Assembly (NCBI GenBank): GCA_913056175.1
Contig: CAJXLM010000002.1
Span: forward strand, 53,063-117,062
From: an uncultured Opitutia bacterium
GTDB taxonomy: Bacteria > Verrucomicrobiota > Verrucomicrobiia > Opitutales > Puniceicoccaceae
DNA length: 64,000 nucleotides
Direction of reading: 5' to 3'
Positions within the stretch are counted from its first letter, which is position 1. Every line of letters begins with the position of its first letter. The position numbers and the translations under genes were made by a program. This document shows, one piece after another, positions 16,809 through 24,130 of this stretch. The notes under the pieces were generated by a model. The model had not been told where the DNA came from and ran no database searches. It saw only the letters and a list, made by a program, of their open reading frames with translations.

Positions 16809-17804
16809 ATGCAAAGAATCATTAATAACCCGGATAACGTTGTCGACGACTACCTCAAGGGCTATCTGCACGCGCATCACGATCTGCTGGCATCGACCTC
16901 GCACCCACGTGTTGTCCGTTACCAGGGCGCACCCGTGGCCGACAAGGTTGGGGTTGTGACTGGTGGTGGCAGTGGTCACAAGCCTGCTTTCATTGGCTAT
17001 GTGGGTCGCAATTTGGTCGATGCGGTTGCCGTGGGGGAAGTCTTCAGTTCCCCGACGGCGGCTGCCTTTGCGAAAGCGATTCGGGTCGCAGATTCCGGGC
17101 GGGGGGTTGCAGTGCTTTACGGCAACTATGCGGGAGACGTAATGAACGTGCGTATTGCTCAGGAGGATGTTGAGGATGACGGAATAGAGGTGAAGACGGT
17201 TGTCGCTAATGATGACGTACCGAGCTCGCCCCCGACGGAGCGTGCCAAACGTCGCGGTGTGGCCGGGGAGGTTCTGATGTGGAAGGCAGGAGGAGCAAAG
17301 GCGGCGCTCGGAGGCTCCCTCGATGAAGTGGTTGCTGCAGCCCAGAAGGCCATCGATTGCACGAGGAGCGTCGGTATCGGCCTTGCCCCATGTACGATTC
17401 CCGCGGTCGGTCACCCGAATTTCGCTATCGAACCGGGGAAAATGGAGGTAGGCATCGGGCACCACGGGGAGCCAGGGATCGAGGTGAGGGATCTCTGTTC
17501 CGCTGCAGAAATGGGCGACCTCTCTTTGGACTTAATCCTTTCGGACCTACCGTTTTCCGCGGGTGACGAGGTCGTGGTCCTCGTGTCCGGATTGGGAGCC
17601 ACTCCGGTGATGGAGCTTTACATTTACTACGACCGCATTGCCAGCCGTCTTGCGCAGGAGAATATTCGAGTCCACCGCTCCTACGTGGGTAATTATTTCA
17701 CGAGTCTCGATATGATGGGTGTGACGCTCACTCTTATGAAGGTCGACGAGGAGCTCAAGTCGCTCATCGATCTGGACGCACAGGCCGTTGGCTTTCAGCA
17801 ATGA
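16809..17804 (+). CDS. DhaK-type ketose (dihydroxyacetone/erythrulose) kinase, substrate-binding subunit
   Basis: A 331-residue DhaK homologue. The motif VGIGHHGEPGIEV contains the histidine that binds the ketose carbonyl as a hemiaminal. The N-terminal phosphate and substrate loops are present as TGGGSGHKPAF and LYGNYAGDVMNV. The family usually reads SGHEP, so the Lys is a departure. The closest remembered relatives are the DhaK paralogues of polyol operons (VAVGEVFSSP, VANDDVPSSP) rather than PTS-linked DhaK. It acts with the DhaL subunit encoded 20 bases downstream; no DhaM phosphotransfer subunit is present in the window, so ATP is the likely donor. In context it phosphorylates the ketose made by the SDR. 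Confidence 0.9.
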   Translation: MQRIINNPDNVVDDYLKGYLHAHHDLLASTSHPRVVRYQGAPVADKVGVVTGGGSGHKPAFIGYVGRNLVDAVAVGEVFSSPTAAAFAKAIRVADSGRGVAVLYGNYAGDVMNVRIAQEDVEDDGIEVKTVVANDDVPSSPPTERAKRRGVAGEVLMWKAGGAKAALGGSLDEVVAAAQKAIDCTRSVGIGLAPCTIPAVGHPNFAIEPGKMEVGIGHHGEPGIEVRDLCSAAEMGDLSLDLILSDLPFSAGDEVVVLVSGLGATPVMELYIYYDRIASRLAQENIRVHRSYVGNYFTSLDMMGVTLTLMKVDEELKSLIDLDAQAVGFQQ

Positions 17805-17824
17805 CCCGAGGAAGGAGTTCAGAA

Positions 17825-18469
17825 ATGAGTGAGGGTTTTGCCAATGCTGCCGGTCTTTCAGTTGTTGAAGGGTTCATCGTCGTCATTCACGCCAACCGTG
17901 ATTATCTGAGCGAGATTGACGGAAAGATCGGTGACGGGGACCACGGCATCAACATGGACAAGGGTTTCCAGATGGCCGGCGAGCGACTCAATGGGTCGAT
18001 GTCTATGGCGGAGGGCCTGATCACTCTCGGGAAGACGCTTCTCCTCGAGATTGGTGGCTCTATGGGTCCGCTTTACGGACAATTCTTCAAGGCGATGGGT
18101 CGGACCGTTCGCGGTGTGGAGCGTATTGACGGGGAAGCGATAGCGACGATGCTCGAGGCGGGACGGTCGGCTATTTGTGAATTGGGCGAGGCACAGCCCG
18201 GTGACAAGACGCTCATCGACACGCTCGATCCCGCGGTTCGGGCCTTTCGCGAGGCTATTGTGGCTGGTGAGGAGATCGCTGCTGCACTAGATGCGATGAC
18301 GGCCGCCGCCGAAGACGGCTGGAGGAGTACGGAGGATATGGTCGCGAAGATCGGTCGTTCGAGTCGACTAGGGGAGCGTTCCCGTGGCGTCCTCGATGCG
18401 GGCGCCACCAGTTGCCACCTGATCCTTCAGAGTTTCGCCAAGACTGTCCGAACCTTACTCGCGAATTGA
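17825..18469 (+). CDS. DhaL-type nucleotide-binding subunit of the ketose kinase
   Basis: A 214-residue DhaL homologue. Magnesium-nucleotide ligands appear as IGDGDHGINM near residue 35, the phosphate-binding loop as GGSMGPLYGQFF near residue 80, and a late DAGATSCHLIL segment is present. It supplies the ATP/ADP site for the DhaK subunit. The ATG at 17825 was preferred over the in-frame ATG at 17801 because GAGGAAGGAG stands just before it. It lies between dhaK and the RpiB-like gene with short spacings, so the three genes are one transcription unit. Confidence 0.9.
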   Translation: MSEGFANAAGLSVVEGFIVVIHANRDYLSEIDGKIGDGDHGINMDKGFQMAGERLNGSMSMAEGLITLGKTLLLEIGGSMGPLYGQFFKAMGRTVRGVERIDGEAIATMLEAGRSAICELGEAQPGDKTLIDTLDPAVRAFREAIVAGEEIAAALDAMTAAAEDGWRSTEDMVAKIGRSSRLGERSRGVLDAGATSCHLILQSFAKTVRTLLAN

Positions 18470-18474
18470 ATTCC

Positions 18475-18924
18475 ATGAACATTGCGATCGGATACGACCC
18501 AAATGCTGCGCCCCTAAAGGAAGAAGTGATTGCGGAACTCGGCGATCTTGGCCATGAGATACGAGATTACGGTGGCGACGACCCGGTTTATGCGAATGTT
18601 GTCATTGAGGTGGCTGAGGCAGTGGTTCGTGGTGATGTCGATCGTGGAATTGTCCTTTGCGGGACGGGGATTGGAGCAAGCATCGCCGCCAACAAGGTTC
18701 CCGGAGCCTATTGCGCCTTGGTCACGAGTCATTACCAGGCTGAGCGTGCAGCCCTTAGCAACGACGTGAATTTAATCGCACTGGGCCAGCACGTTCTCGG
18801 CAACATGGTGGCCCGTGACTTGGTGCGTACCTGGATGGCCCATACCGGAACGTTTGATCCGGCCGGCCGGAGCGGACCGAAAGTGCGTCGGATCATCGAA
18901 TACTCCGAGGGTCGACGGACCTGA
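18475..18924 (+). CDS. RpiB/LacAB-family sugar-phosphate isomerase
   Basis: A 149-residue isomerase of the RpiB fold. It begins MNIAIGYDPNA, has the catalytic cysteine in VLCGTGIGASIAANK (near residue 61) and the ALVTSHYQAERAALSND stretch with substrate-binding residues. RpiB proper interconverts ribose 5- and ribulose 5-phosphate; relatives in tetritol operons convert erythrulose 4-phosphate to erythrose 4-phosphate. Next to an SDR and DhaK/DhaL the second role is attractive, and the product would enter the pentose phosphate pathway. The second residue of the usual GxDH start region is Pro-Asn here rather than His. The gene follows dhaL by 5 bases. Confidence 0.88.
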   Translation: MNIAIGYDPNAAPLKEEVIAELGDLGHEIRDYGGDDPVYANVVIEVAEAVVRGDVDRGIVLCGTGIGASIAANKVPGAYCALVTSHYQAERAALSNDVNLIALGQHVLGNMVARDLVRTWMAHTGTFDPAGRSGPKVRRIIEYSEGRRT

Positions 18925-18973
18925 AGCCTGTTGACCGGGCAAGTGATTAGCGCCCGGCGGAGCCGGCCGGGCC

Positions 18974-19495
18974 TCAGCCGGCGAAGGACGGCGGGGTCAG
19001 GGTGGGCTCGGGACGGGCGGCCAGCTCGTTGTCGAGGAGGAGGAGGCCGGCCGGCTGCGCACCGGCGAGCTTGATCTTGTCGAGGATGTCGCGGGCGTTC
19101 TGCTCTTCCTCGACCTGCTCGTTGATGAACCAGTGCAGGCGGGTCTCCGTCATCGGGTCGACCTCCTCCCGGGCGATGCGGTAGATCTCGTTGATGCTCG
19201 CGCTGATCTTCTGCTCGTGGGCGAGGGCGGCTGAGAAGACCCCGTTCAGGTCGTCGAACTCCGCCTCCGGCTTCCCGATCGCCTCGAGGACCACGGGCAC
19301 ATCCCGCTGGAGGAGGTAGCCGTGGAAGAGGCTGGCGTGGAAGAGCTCCTCCTTGACCTGGATCTGCATCCAGTGGGCACTGCCGGGATAGCCCTCCGCA
19401 TCGCACCAGGAGGCCATGGAAAGGTAGAGATAGGCGGAGAAGAGTTCCTTGTTGATCTGCTCGTTGAGGGCGCGGGCGACGGATTCGTGCATCAT
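18974..19495 (-). CDS. Ferritin (FtnA-type iron storage protein)
   Basis: A 173-residue non-haem ferritin that oxidises and stores iron in the cytoplasm. It has the four-helix ferritin pattern with ferroxidase ligands: Glu in NKELFSAYLYLSM, Glu and His in VKEELFHASLFHGYL, Glu in AHEQKISASIN and Gln/Glu in FINEQVEEEQNA. The length and the C-terminal AGAQPAGLLLLDNELAA resemble E. coli FtnA. ATG-ATG at 19495/19492; the frame is open 26 codons further but without homology. It converges with the RpiB-like gene across a 49-base spacer. Confidence 0.93.
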   Translation of the reverse strand: MMHESVARALNEQINKELFSAYLYLSMASWCDAEGYPGSAHWMQIQVKEELFHASLFHGYLLQRDVPVVLEAIGKPEAEFDDLNGVFSAALAHEQKISASINEIYRIAREEVDPMTETRLHWFINEQVEEEQNARDILDKIKLAGAQPAGLLLLDNELAARPEPTLTPPSFAG

Positions 19496-19603
19496 GGTGA
19501 GGGCTTTCGCAAGGGGGAGGAGAAGAGGGGGGATTGCGGTGGATAGGAGAGGAGGGAGAGCCCGTGGGGGCAAGGTTTTCCTCCGTCGGACGGGGGAGTT
19601 GGG

Positions 19604-20443
19604 TCAGCGTTTCCGGAGGAAGAGGAAGCGCGGGCGGCCCTGGAGGTCCGCCGCGCACTCCGGTTCCCCGTAAGCTCCGGTAGTGTCGGCGAGGCGGGCG
19701 AGTGCCGCGTGCTGCGCGATCCCCGTCTCGAGGGCGAGGAGGCCGCCGGGGGCGAGGTGGGGCGGGGCCGCGCGGAGGAGGAGGGCGAGGGCGGCGGTGC
19801 CGCCCTCCGCCGCGACGAGGGCCCCGCGCGGTTCCCACTCGCGGACCTCCGGCTCGGCACTACCCCACTCCTCCTCAGTGAGGTAGGGGGGGTTGGCCAC
19901 GATGAGGTCGAACGGGCCCTCGACGGGAGCCAGCCAGTCGCCCTCGTGGAAGTGGAGGGGGAAACCGAGCTCCGCGGCGTTGGCCCGTGCCCGGTCGAGG
20001 GCCTCCGCGGAGGCATCCACGGCGTGGACGGCGGCCTGCGGGTAGGCCTGTTGCAGCCCGAGGGCCAGGGCGCCGCTTCCGGTCCCGAGGTCGAGGATAC
20101 GGGCGGGGGCGGTGGGCGCCCGGAGGAGCACCTTCTCGAGCAGCTCCTCGGTCTCCGGCCGGGGAATGAGGACGCCGGGACCGACCCGCAGGGTGAGCCC
20201 GGCGAAGGGGTGGGTCCCAAGGAGGTAGGACAGCGGCTCCCGTCGGCCGCGCCGGGCGAGGAGGTCGCGGACGGGGGCGAGCTCCTCCTCGCGGAGGGGA
20301 CGGTCGTGCTGCAGGTAGAGATCCATCCGCTGGAGGCCGAGAGCGTGGGCGAGGAGATGCTCGGCATCGAGCCGGGGCTCGGGCACCCCGCGCTTCCGGA
20401 GGTAGTCGGCGGAGCGCTCGAGGATTTCCAGGACGGTCTTCAC
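19604..20443 (-). CDS. prmC: Peptide chain release factor N5-glutamine methyltransferase PrmC
   Basis: A 279-residue SAM-dependent methylase that modifies the Gln of the GGQ motif in release factors. The N-terminal helical domain ([20 protein letters not shown]) is followed by [14 protein letters not shown], the SAM-binding [14 protein letters not shown] and the catalytic NPPY (VANPPYL). The start is GTG at 20443, overlapping the prfA stop by 4 bases, so it is translationally coupled to its own substrate gene, the classic prfA-prmC arrangement. Confidence 0.93.
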   Translation of the reverse strand: MKTVLEILERSADYLRKRGVPEPRLDAEHLLAHALGLQRMDLYLQHDRPLREEELAPVRDLLARRGRREPLSYLLGTHPFAGLTLRVGPGVLIPRPETEELLEKVLLRAPTAPARILDLGTGSGALALGLQQAYPQAAVHAVDASAEALDRARANAAELGFPLHFHEGDWLAPVEGPFDLIVANPPYLTEEEWGSAEPEVREWEPRGALVAAEGGTAALALLLRAAPPHLAPGGLLALETGIAQHAALARLADTTGAYGEPECAADLQGRPRFLFLRKR

Positions 20444-21558
20444 GAGGCGGCGCCCGGGGAATCGGCGGTGCCGGTCTCGGCGGCGACGGCGGCCTCGGCG
20501 CGCTCCCGCAGGTCCGCCCGGAGAAGGGCGTCGATGAGCTCGTCGAGGTCGCCCTCCATGACCGCGGGAAGGTCGTGGGTGGTCCGGTTGATGCGGTGGT
20601 CGGTCAGCCGGGTCTGCGGGAAATTGTAGGTGCGGATGCGCTCGCTGCGGTCCCCGGAGCCGACCTGGCTGCGCCGGTGGGCGGCGTACTTCTCGCGCTC
20701 TTCCTCCTCCTTCCGCTGGAGGAGGCGGGAGCGGAGGACGGTCATCGCCTTCGTCCGGTTCTTCAGCTGGGAGCGCTCGTCCGCGCAGTGCACGATCATC
20801 CCGGTGGGCTTGTGGAGGATCTGCACCGCGGAGTCGGTCGTGTTCACGCTCTGGCCCCCCGGGCCACTCGCCCGCGAGACGGTGATCTCGAGCTCCTCCG
20901 GCCGGAGCTCCACGTCGACCTCCTCGGCCTCGGGCAGGACGGCCACGGTGGCCGTGGAGGTGTGGATGCGGCCGCCGGCCTCGGTGACCGGGACCCGCTG
21001 GACCCGGTGCACCCCGCTCTCGTACTTCAGGCGCCGGTAGGCGTCCTCGCCGGCGATGGAGAAGATGACTTCCTTGAACCCGCCGCCCTCGGAGGGGCTC
21101 GCGCTGATCGGCTCGCACCGCCAACCTTGCCGCTCGGCGTAGCGGGTGTACATACGATGGAGGTCAGCGGCGAAGAGGGCGGCCTCGTCGCCCCCGGTCC
21201 CCGCCCGGATTTCCATGATGGTGTCGCGCGAGTCGGAGGGATCGGCGGGGACGAGGAGGAGGAGGGCCTCCTCGCGGAGGGTGGCGAGGCGCTCTTCCAG
21301 CCCGGGGAGCTCGGCCTCGGCCATGGCCCGGATCTCCTCGTCCTCGGCGCTGTCCGCGGCGAGCTGGCGCGCATCCCGGGCCTGCTCCTCGAGGGAGGCG
21401 ACTTCCTCGAGGTGGGCGAGGAGCCTCGAGAGCCGCTGGTGCTCGCGGGCCGCCGCGGCCGCCTTCCGGCTGTCCCCGAAGATCGTGGGGTCGGCCAGGC
21501 GTTCGTCCGCCTCGGCGAGGCGGGCGCGGATCGATGCGGCGCTGGGCAGGAGGTCCAT
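20440..21558 (-). CDS. prfA: Peptide chain release factor 1
   Basis: A 372-residue release factor recognising UAA and UAG. It carries the GGQ peptidyl-hydrolysis motif ([15 protein letters not shown]) and the PxT codon-recognition tripeptide as PVT in [17 protein letters not shown]. The stretch [20 protein letters not shown] is typical of the family. The ATG at 21558 gives the normal N-terminus. It is followed by prmC with a 4-base overlap. Confidence 0.95.
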   Translation of the reverse strand: MDLLPSAASIRARLAEADERLADPTIFGDSRKAAAAAREHQRLSRLLAHLEEVASLEEQARDARQLAADSAEDEEIRAMAEAELPGLEERLATLREEALLLLVPADPSDSRDTIMEIRAGTGGDEAALFAADLHRMYTRYAERQGWRCEPISASPSEGGGFKEVIFSIAGEDAYRRLKYESGVHRVQRVPVTEAGGRIHTSTATVAVLPEAEEVDVELRPEELEITVSRASGPGGQSVNTTDSAVQILHKPTGMIVHCADERSQLKNRTKAMTVLRSRLLQRKEEEEREKYAAHRRSQVGSGDRSERIRTYNFPQTRLTDHRINRTTHDLPAVMEGDLDELIDALLRADLRERAEAAVAAETGTADSPGAAS

Positions 21559-21623
21559 GGGACCAAGGGAACCCCGGCGGGAGGGGGAGACAAGCTCCCT
21601 CCGCACGGGGCCGGGCCGCCGGC

Positions 21624-23285
21624 TCAGTCCGCGAGGATCTTGCTGAGGTAGGGGATGAGTTGCTTCTTCCGGCTGACGATCCCCTTGAGGTCAAAGATGC
21701 GGCGGCCCTCCACGGCCGGATAGGAAACCGCCTCGCGGAAGCGGTCCTCGCCCTCCACCACGAGGAGGGAGTCCTGCTTGTTGATGTCGGTGACGAGGAG
21801 GGCGCTGAAGCCGAGCTGGTTCTCCTCCCGGTAGGCCTCGAGCGCCTCGCAGACGTTTTCCTTGTGGGCCCAGAAATTGGCAAAGCCGAGTTCCTCGATC
21901 TGGGAGACGGAGTAGGAAGTCTCCTCGGTCTGGTAGATCTTGCAGTCCAGCTCGACGACCTCCTCCGGGGGGGAGCTCACCAGGACCGAGCCGGAGCTGA
22001 AGATGCTGTCGGCGAGTTCCTGCGGATCCTCCCCGGCAATCCCGGCGAGACGGGCGAGGATCGCGCGGTCGGTCTCCGTGGTGGTGGGCCCGGTGAGGTG
22101 GAGGGTGTCCGAGATGATTCCGGCCATGAGGATGCCGGCGGTGGCCGGGTCCGGCTCGAGGCCGTCCTGGAAGAAGAGGTCGGCCACGATGGTGCTCGTC
22201 GAACCGAGGGGGCGGTTGATGAAGAGGATGGGTTGGTCGGTGGGGGCGTTGCCGAGGCGGTGGTGGTCGACGACCTCGAGGATCTCGACCTGGGCGGCCC
22301 CGTCCACGGCCTGGGAGAGCTCGTTGTGGTCGACGAGGCAGATGCGGGCGCGGGGAGGGTTGTAGATGTCGGCCTTCGAGAAGACGCCCTCGAGGACGCC
22401 GCCGGCCCCCACCACGAAGTAGAGGGGGGCGTACTTGCGGTTCACCTTGCGGAGGGCATCCCGGACGGTCTCCTCGCGGTGGAAGGTGAGGTAGTCCCTC
22501 TCGTAGAGATGGTCGAGGAAGGAAGCCGACCGGATGATCCAGGAGGTCGTTGCGGAGTCGTAGGGTGAGCGGATCAGGCTGACCCCGCGCTCCCGGGCCC
22601 CCTCGACGATGTCCTCGTCGACCGGGAGGTTGCCGGTGATCACGAGGAGGCGCACCCCCAGCTGCAGGCACTTCTCCTGGATGACCCGGCGGTCGCCCAC
22701 CACGATGACGCTCTCCTCGGCGGAGACCTCCCTCGCCGCGAAATCGCCGAAGGAGGAGCTGTCCATGGCACCCACCCGCACGAAGAGCTTCTCCATGCGG
22801 TCCGGTTCGTGCAGGTGGAGGGGCTCGGCCTCGAGGGATCGGGTGATCGCGGTGATGGTGGAGCGGACCTCCCGCATGCGGAGGGGATCGCTGACCCGGG
22901 GGGTGAAGTACTGGCCGAGGTCAAAGATGGTGACGAGGCCGAGGGCCTTCCCCTCCGCATCGACGACGGGCAGGGAGCGGATGTCGTACTCGTCGAGGAT
23001 GCGAAGCGCCTCCGCGCAGGTGGTCTCCGGGGCGACGTGCAGGAAGTCCTGCTGCATGGCCTGGTCGAGCCGGGGGGTGACATCCCCGATGAAGGTGGGC
23101 AGGGGAGTCCGGAAGCGCTCGAGGATGGCGTCGATGCGGGCGTTCGAATTGCCGCAGCGGGCGGGGACGTACTCGTCCCTCCCGTGGGCTCTCTTGTAGG
23201 CGGCGTAGCCGATGGCCGAGCAGATCGCATCGGCGTCGGGGTGCTTGTGGCCGAGGATGTAGATGGGGTCGGTGCTGTCTCTCAT
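21624..23285 (-). CDS. Family II (DHH) inorganic pyrophosphatase with CBS and DRTGG domains
   Basis: A 553-residue manganese-dependent pyrophosphatase with a regulatory insertion. The catalytic DHH part is split: [16 protein letters not shown] at the N-terminus and LVDHNELSQ plus VVDHHRLG after the insertion, followed by a DHHA2 domain ending near [13 protein letters not shown]. The insertion (about residues 70-300) contains a CBS pair ([20 protein letters not shown] and the later [13 protein letters not shown]) around a DRTGG-like module. CBS-pyrophosphatases of clostridia are regulated by adenine nucleotides; regulation here is inferred. It removes PPi and may sense energy charge. Confidence 0.9.
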   Translation of the reverse strand: MRDSTDPIYILGHKHPDADAICSAIGYAAYKRAHGRDEYVPARCGNSNARIDAILERFRTPLPTFIGDVTPRLDQAMQQDFLHVAPETTCAEALRILDEYDIRSLPVVDAEGKALGLVTIFDLGQYFTPRVSDPLRMREVRSTITAITRSLEAEPLHLHEPDRMEKLFVRVGAMDSSSFGDFAAREVSAEESVIVVGDRRVIQEKCLQLGVRLLVITGNLPVDEDIVEGARERGVSLIRSPYDSATTSWIIRSASFLDHLYERDYLTFHREETVRDALRKVNRKYAPLYFVVGAGGVLEGVFSKADIYNPPRARICLVDHNELSQAVDGAAQVEILEVVDHHRLGNAPTDQPILFINRPLGSTSTIVADLFFQDGLEPDPATAGILMAGIISDTLHLTGPTTTETDRAILARLAGIAGEDPQELADSIFSSGSVLVSSPPEEVVELDCKIYQTEETSYSVSQIEELGFANFWAHKENVCEALEAYREENQLGFSALLVTDINKQDSLLVVEGEDRFREAVSYPAVEGRRIFDLKGIVSRKKQLIPYLSKILAD

Positions 23286-23356
23286 GGGGTTGGGGAGGAG
23301 CGTACCACAACGGTACCGCCCCGTAAACTCGAAGCCCGCCTCCGTCCCGCTTCCGG

Positions 23357-24049
23357 TCAGGGTGCTACCACCCCGCCCCCGGCGGCGCGGACCACCGCGG
23401 CGACATCGGTCGCGCTCCCGCCGGTGTCCGGATTGGTGAGCTGGTCCTCGGTGTCCTCGTAAAAGGTGACGTGGCCGTCGAGGAAGGCGATGTGGCCGCC
23501 CGCTCCTCCCCAGGGGGAATCGTCCGCCCAGCGGCCGTCCGCCTGCAGCCCCTTCGTCCAGGCGAGCGGGGTGAGGGAGGCCGGCGCGCCCGGGGGCAGC
23601 CCGACGGCGGCCTCGTAGCTGAGGTTCGCGGTGTTCCGGCTCCAGGCGGCCGTCGGGCGGTCCTCCCCGTCGAGGATCACCGGGGGGATCGCCGCCATGG
23701 AGGCGACCTCCGGGGCCGAGGGCACGAAGTAGAGGGTGCCGTTGTTCAGGCCGGCGAATTCGGCGAGGACCTGGGCCCAGCCCCCTGTGGTCCCGGCGGT
23801 GGTCGCGCCGGCGCTCCAGGTGCCCTCACCAATGGAGCGGACGCGGCTGCCCCCGAGGGCGAAGGTGTTGTAGGCGAGGGCGATACTGCGCAGATTGCTC
23901 TGGGCGGCAGCCTGCCGGGCCTTGGTCTGCACGTTTCCGATGGCCGGGAGGAGGATGCTGGCGAGAATGCCGAGGACCGCGAGGACGACGAGGAGCTCAA
24001 AGAGCGTGAAGGCGCGGGGGACGCGCCCGGGGGGAGGGGGCGGGTGCAT
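23357..24049 (-). CDS. Type II/IV pseudopilin-like protein with H-X9-DG-type C-terminus
   Basis: A 230-residue protein with a class III signal: a short leader, then AFTLFELLVVLAVLGILASI, with Glu at +5 and Ala rather than Gly at -1. The C-terminal part has GGHIAFLDGHVTFYED, the processing-associated H-X9-DG element common in Planctomycetes, Verrucomicrobia and Lentisphaerae. Such proteins occur in large paralogous families of unknown function and are presumed to be secreted or assembled through a type II-like system. It stands alone between acsA and the pyrophosphatase gene. It is one of the best phylum pointers in the window. Confidence 0.85.
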   Translation of the reverse strand: MHPPPPPGRVPRAFTLFELLVVLAVLGILASILLPAIGNVQTKARQAAAQSNLRSIALAYNTFALGGSRVRSIGEGTWSAGATTAGTTGGWAQVLAEFAGLNNGTLYFVPSAPEVASMAAIPPVILDGEDRPTAAWSRNTANLSYEAAVGLPPGAPASLTPLAWTKGLQADGRWADDSPWGGAGGHIAFLDGHVTFYEDTEDQLTNPDTGGSATDVAAVVRAAGGGVVAP

Positions 24050-24130
24050 GTTGCCAGCCTTGTCGCGATCCCCGGGGAGCGGGGCGGCCGGTCGCTGGGC
24101 CGCCGTCCGCCCGCCCGGCGGGGATCCGGA

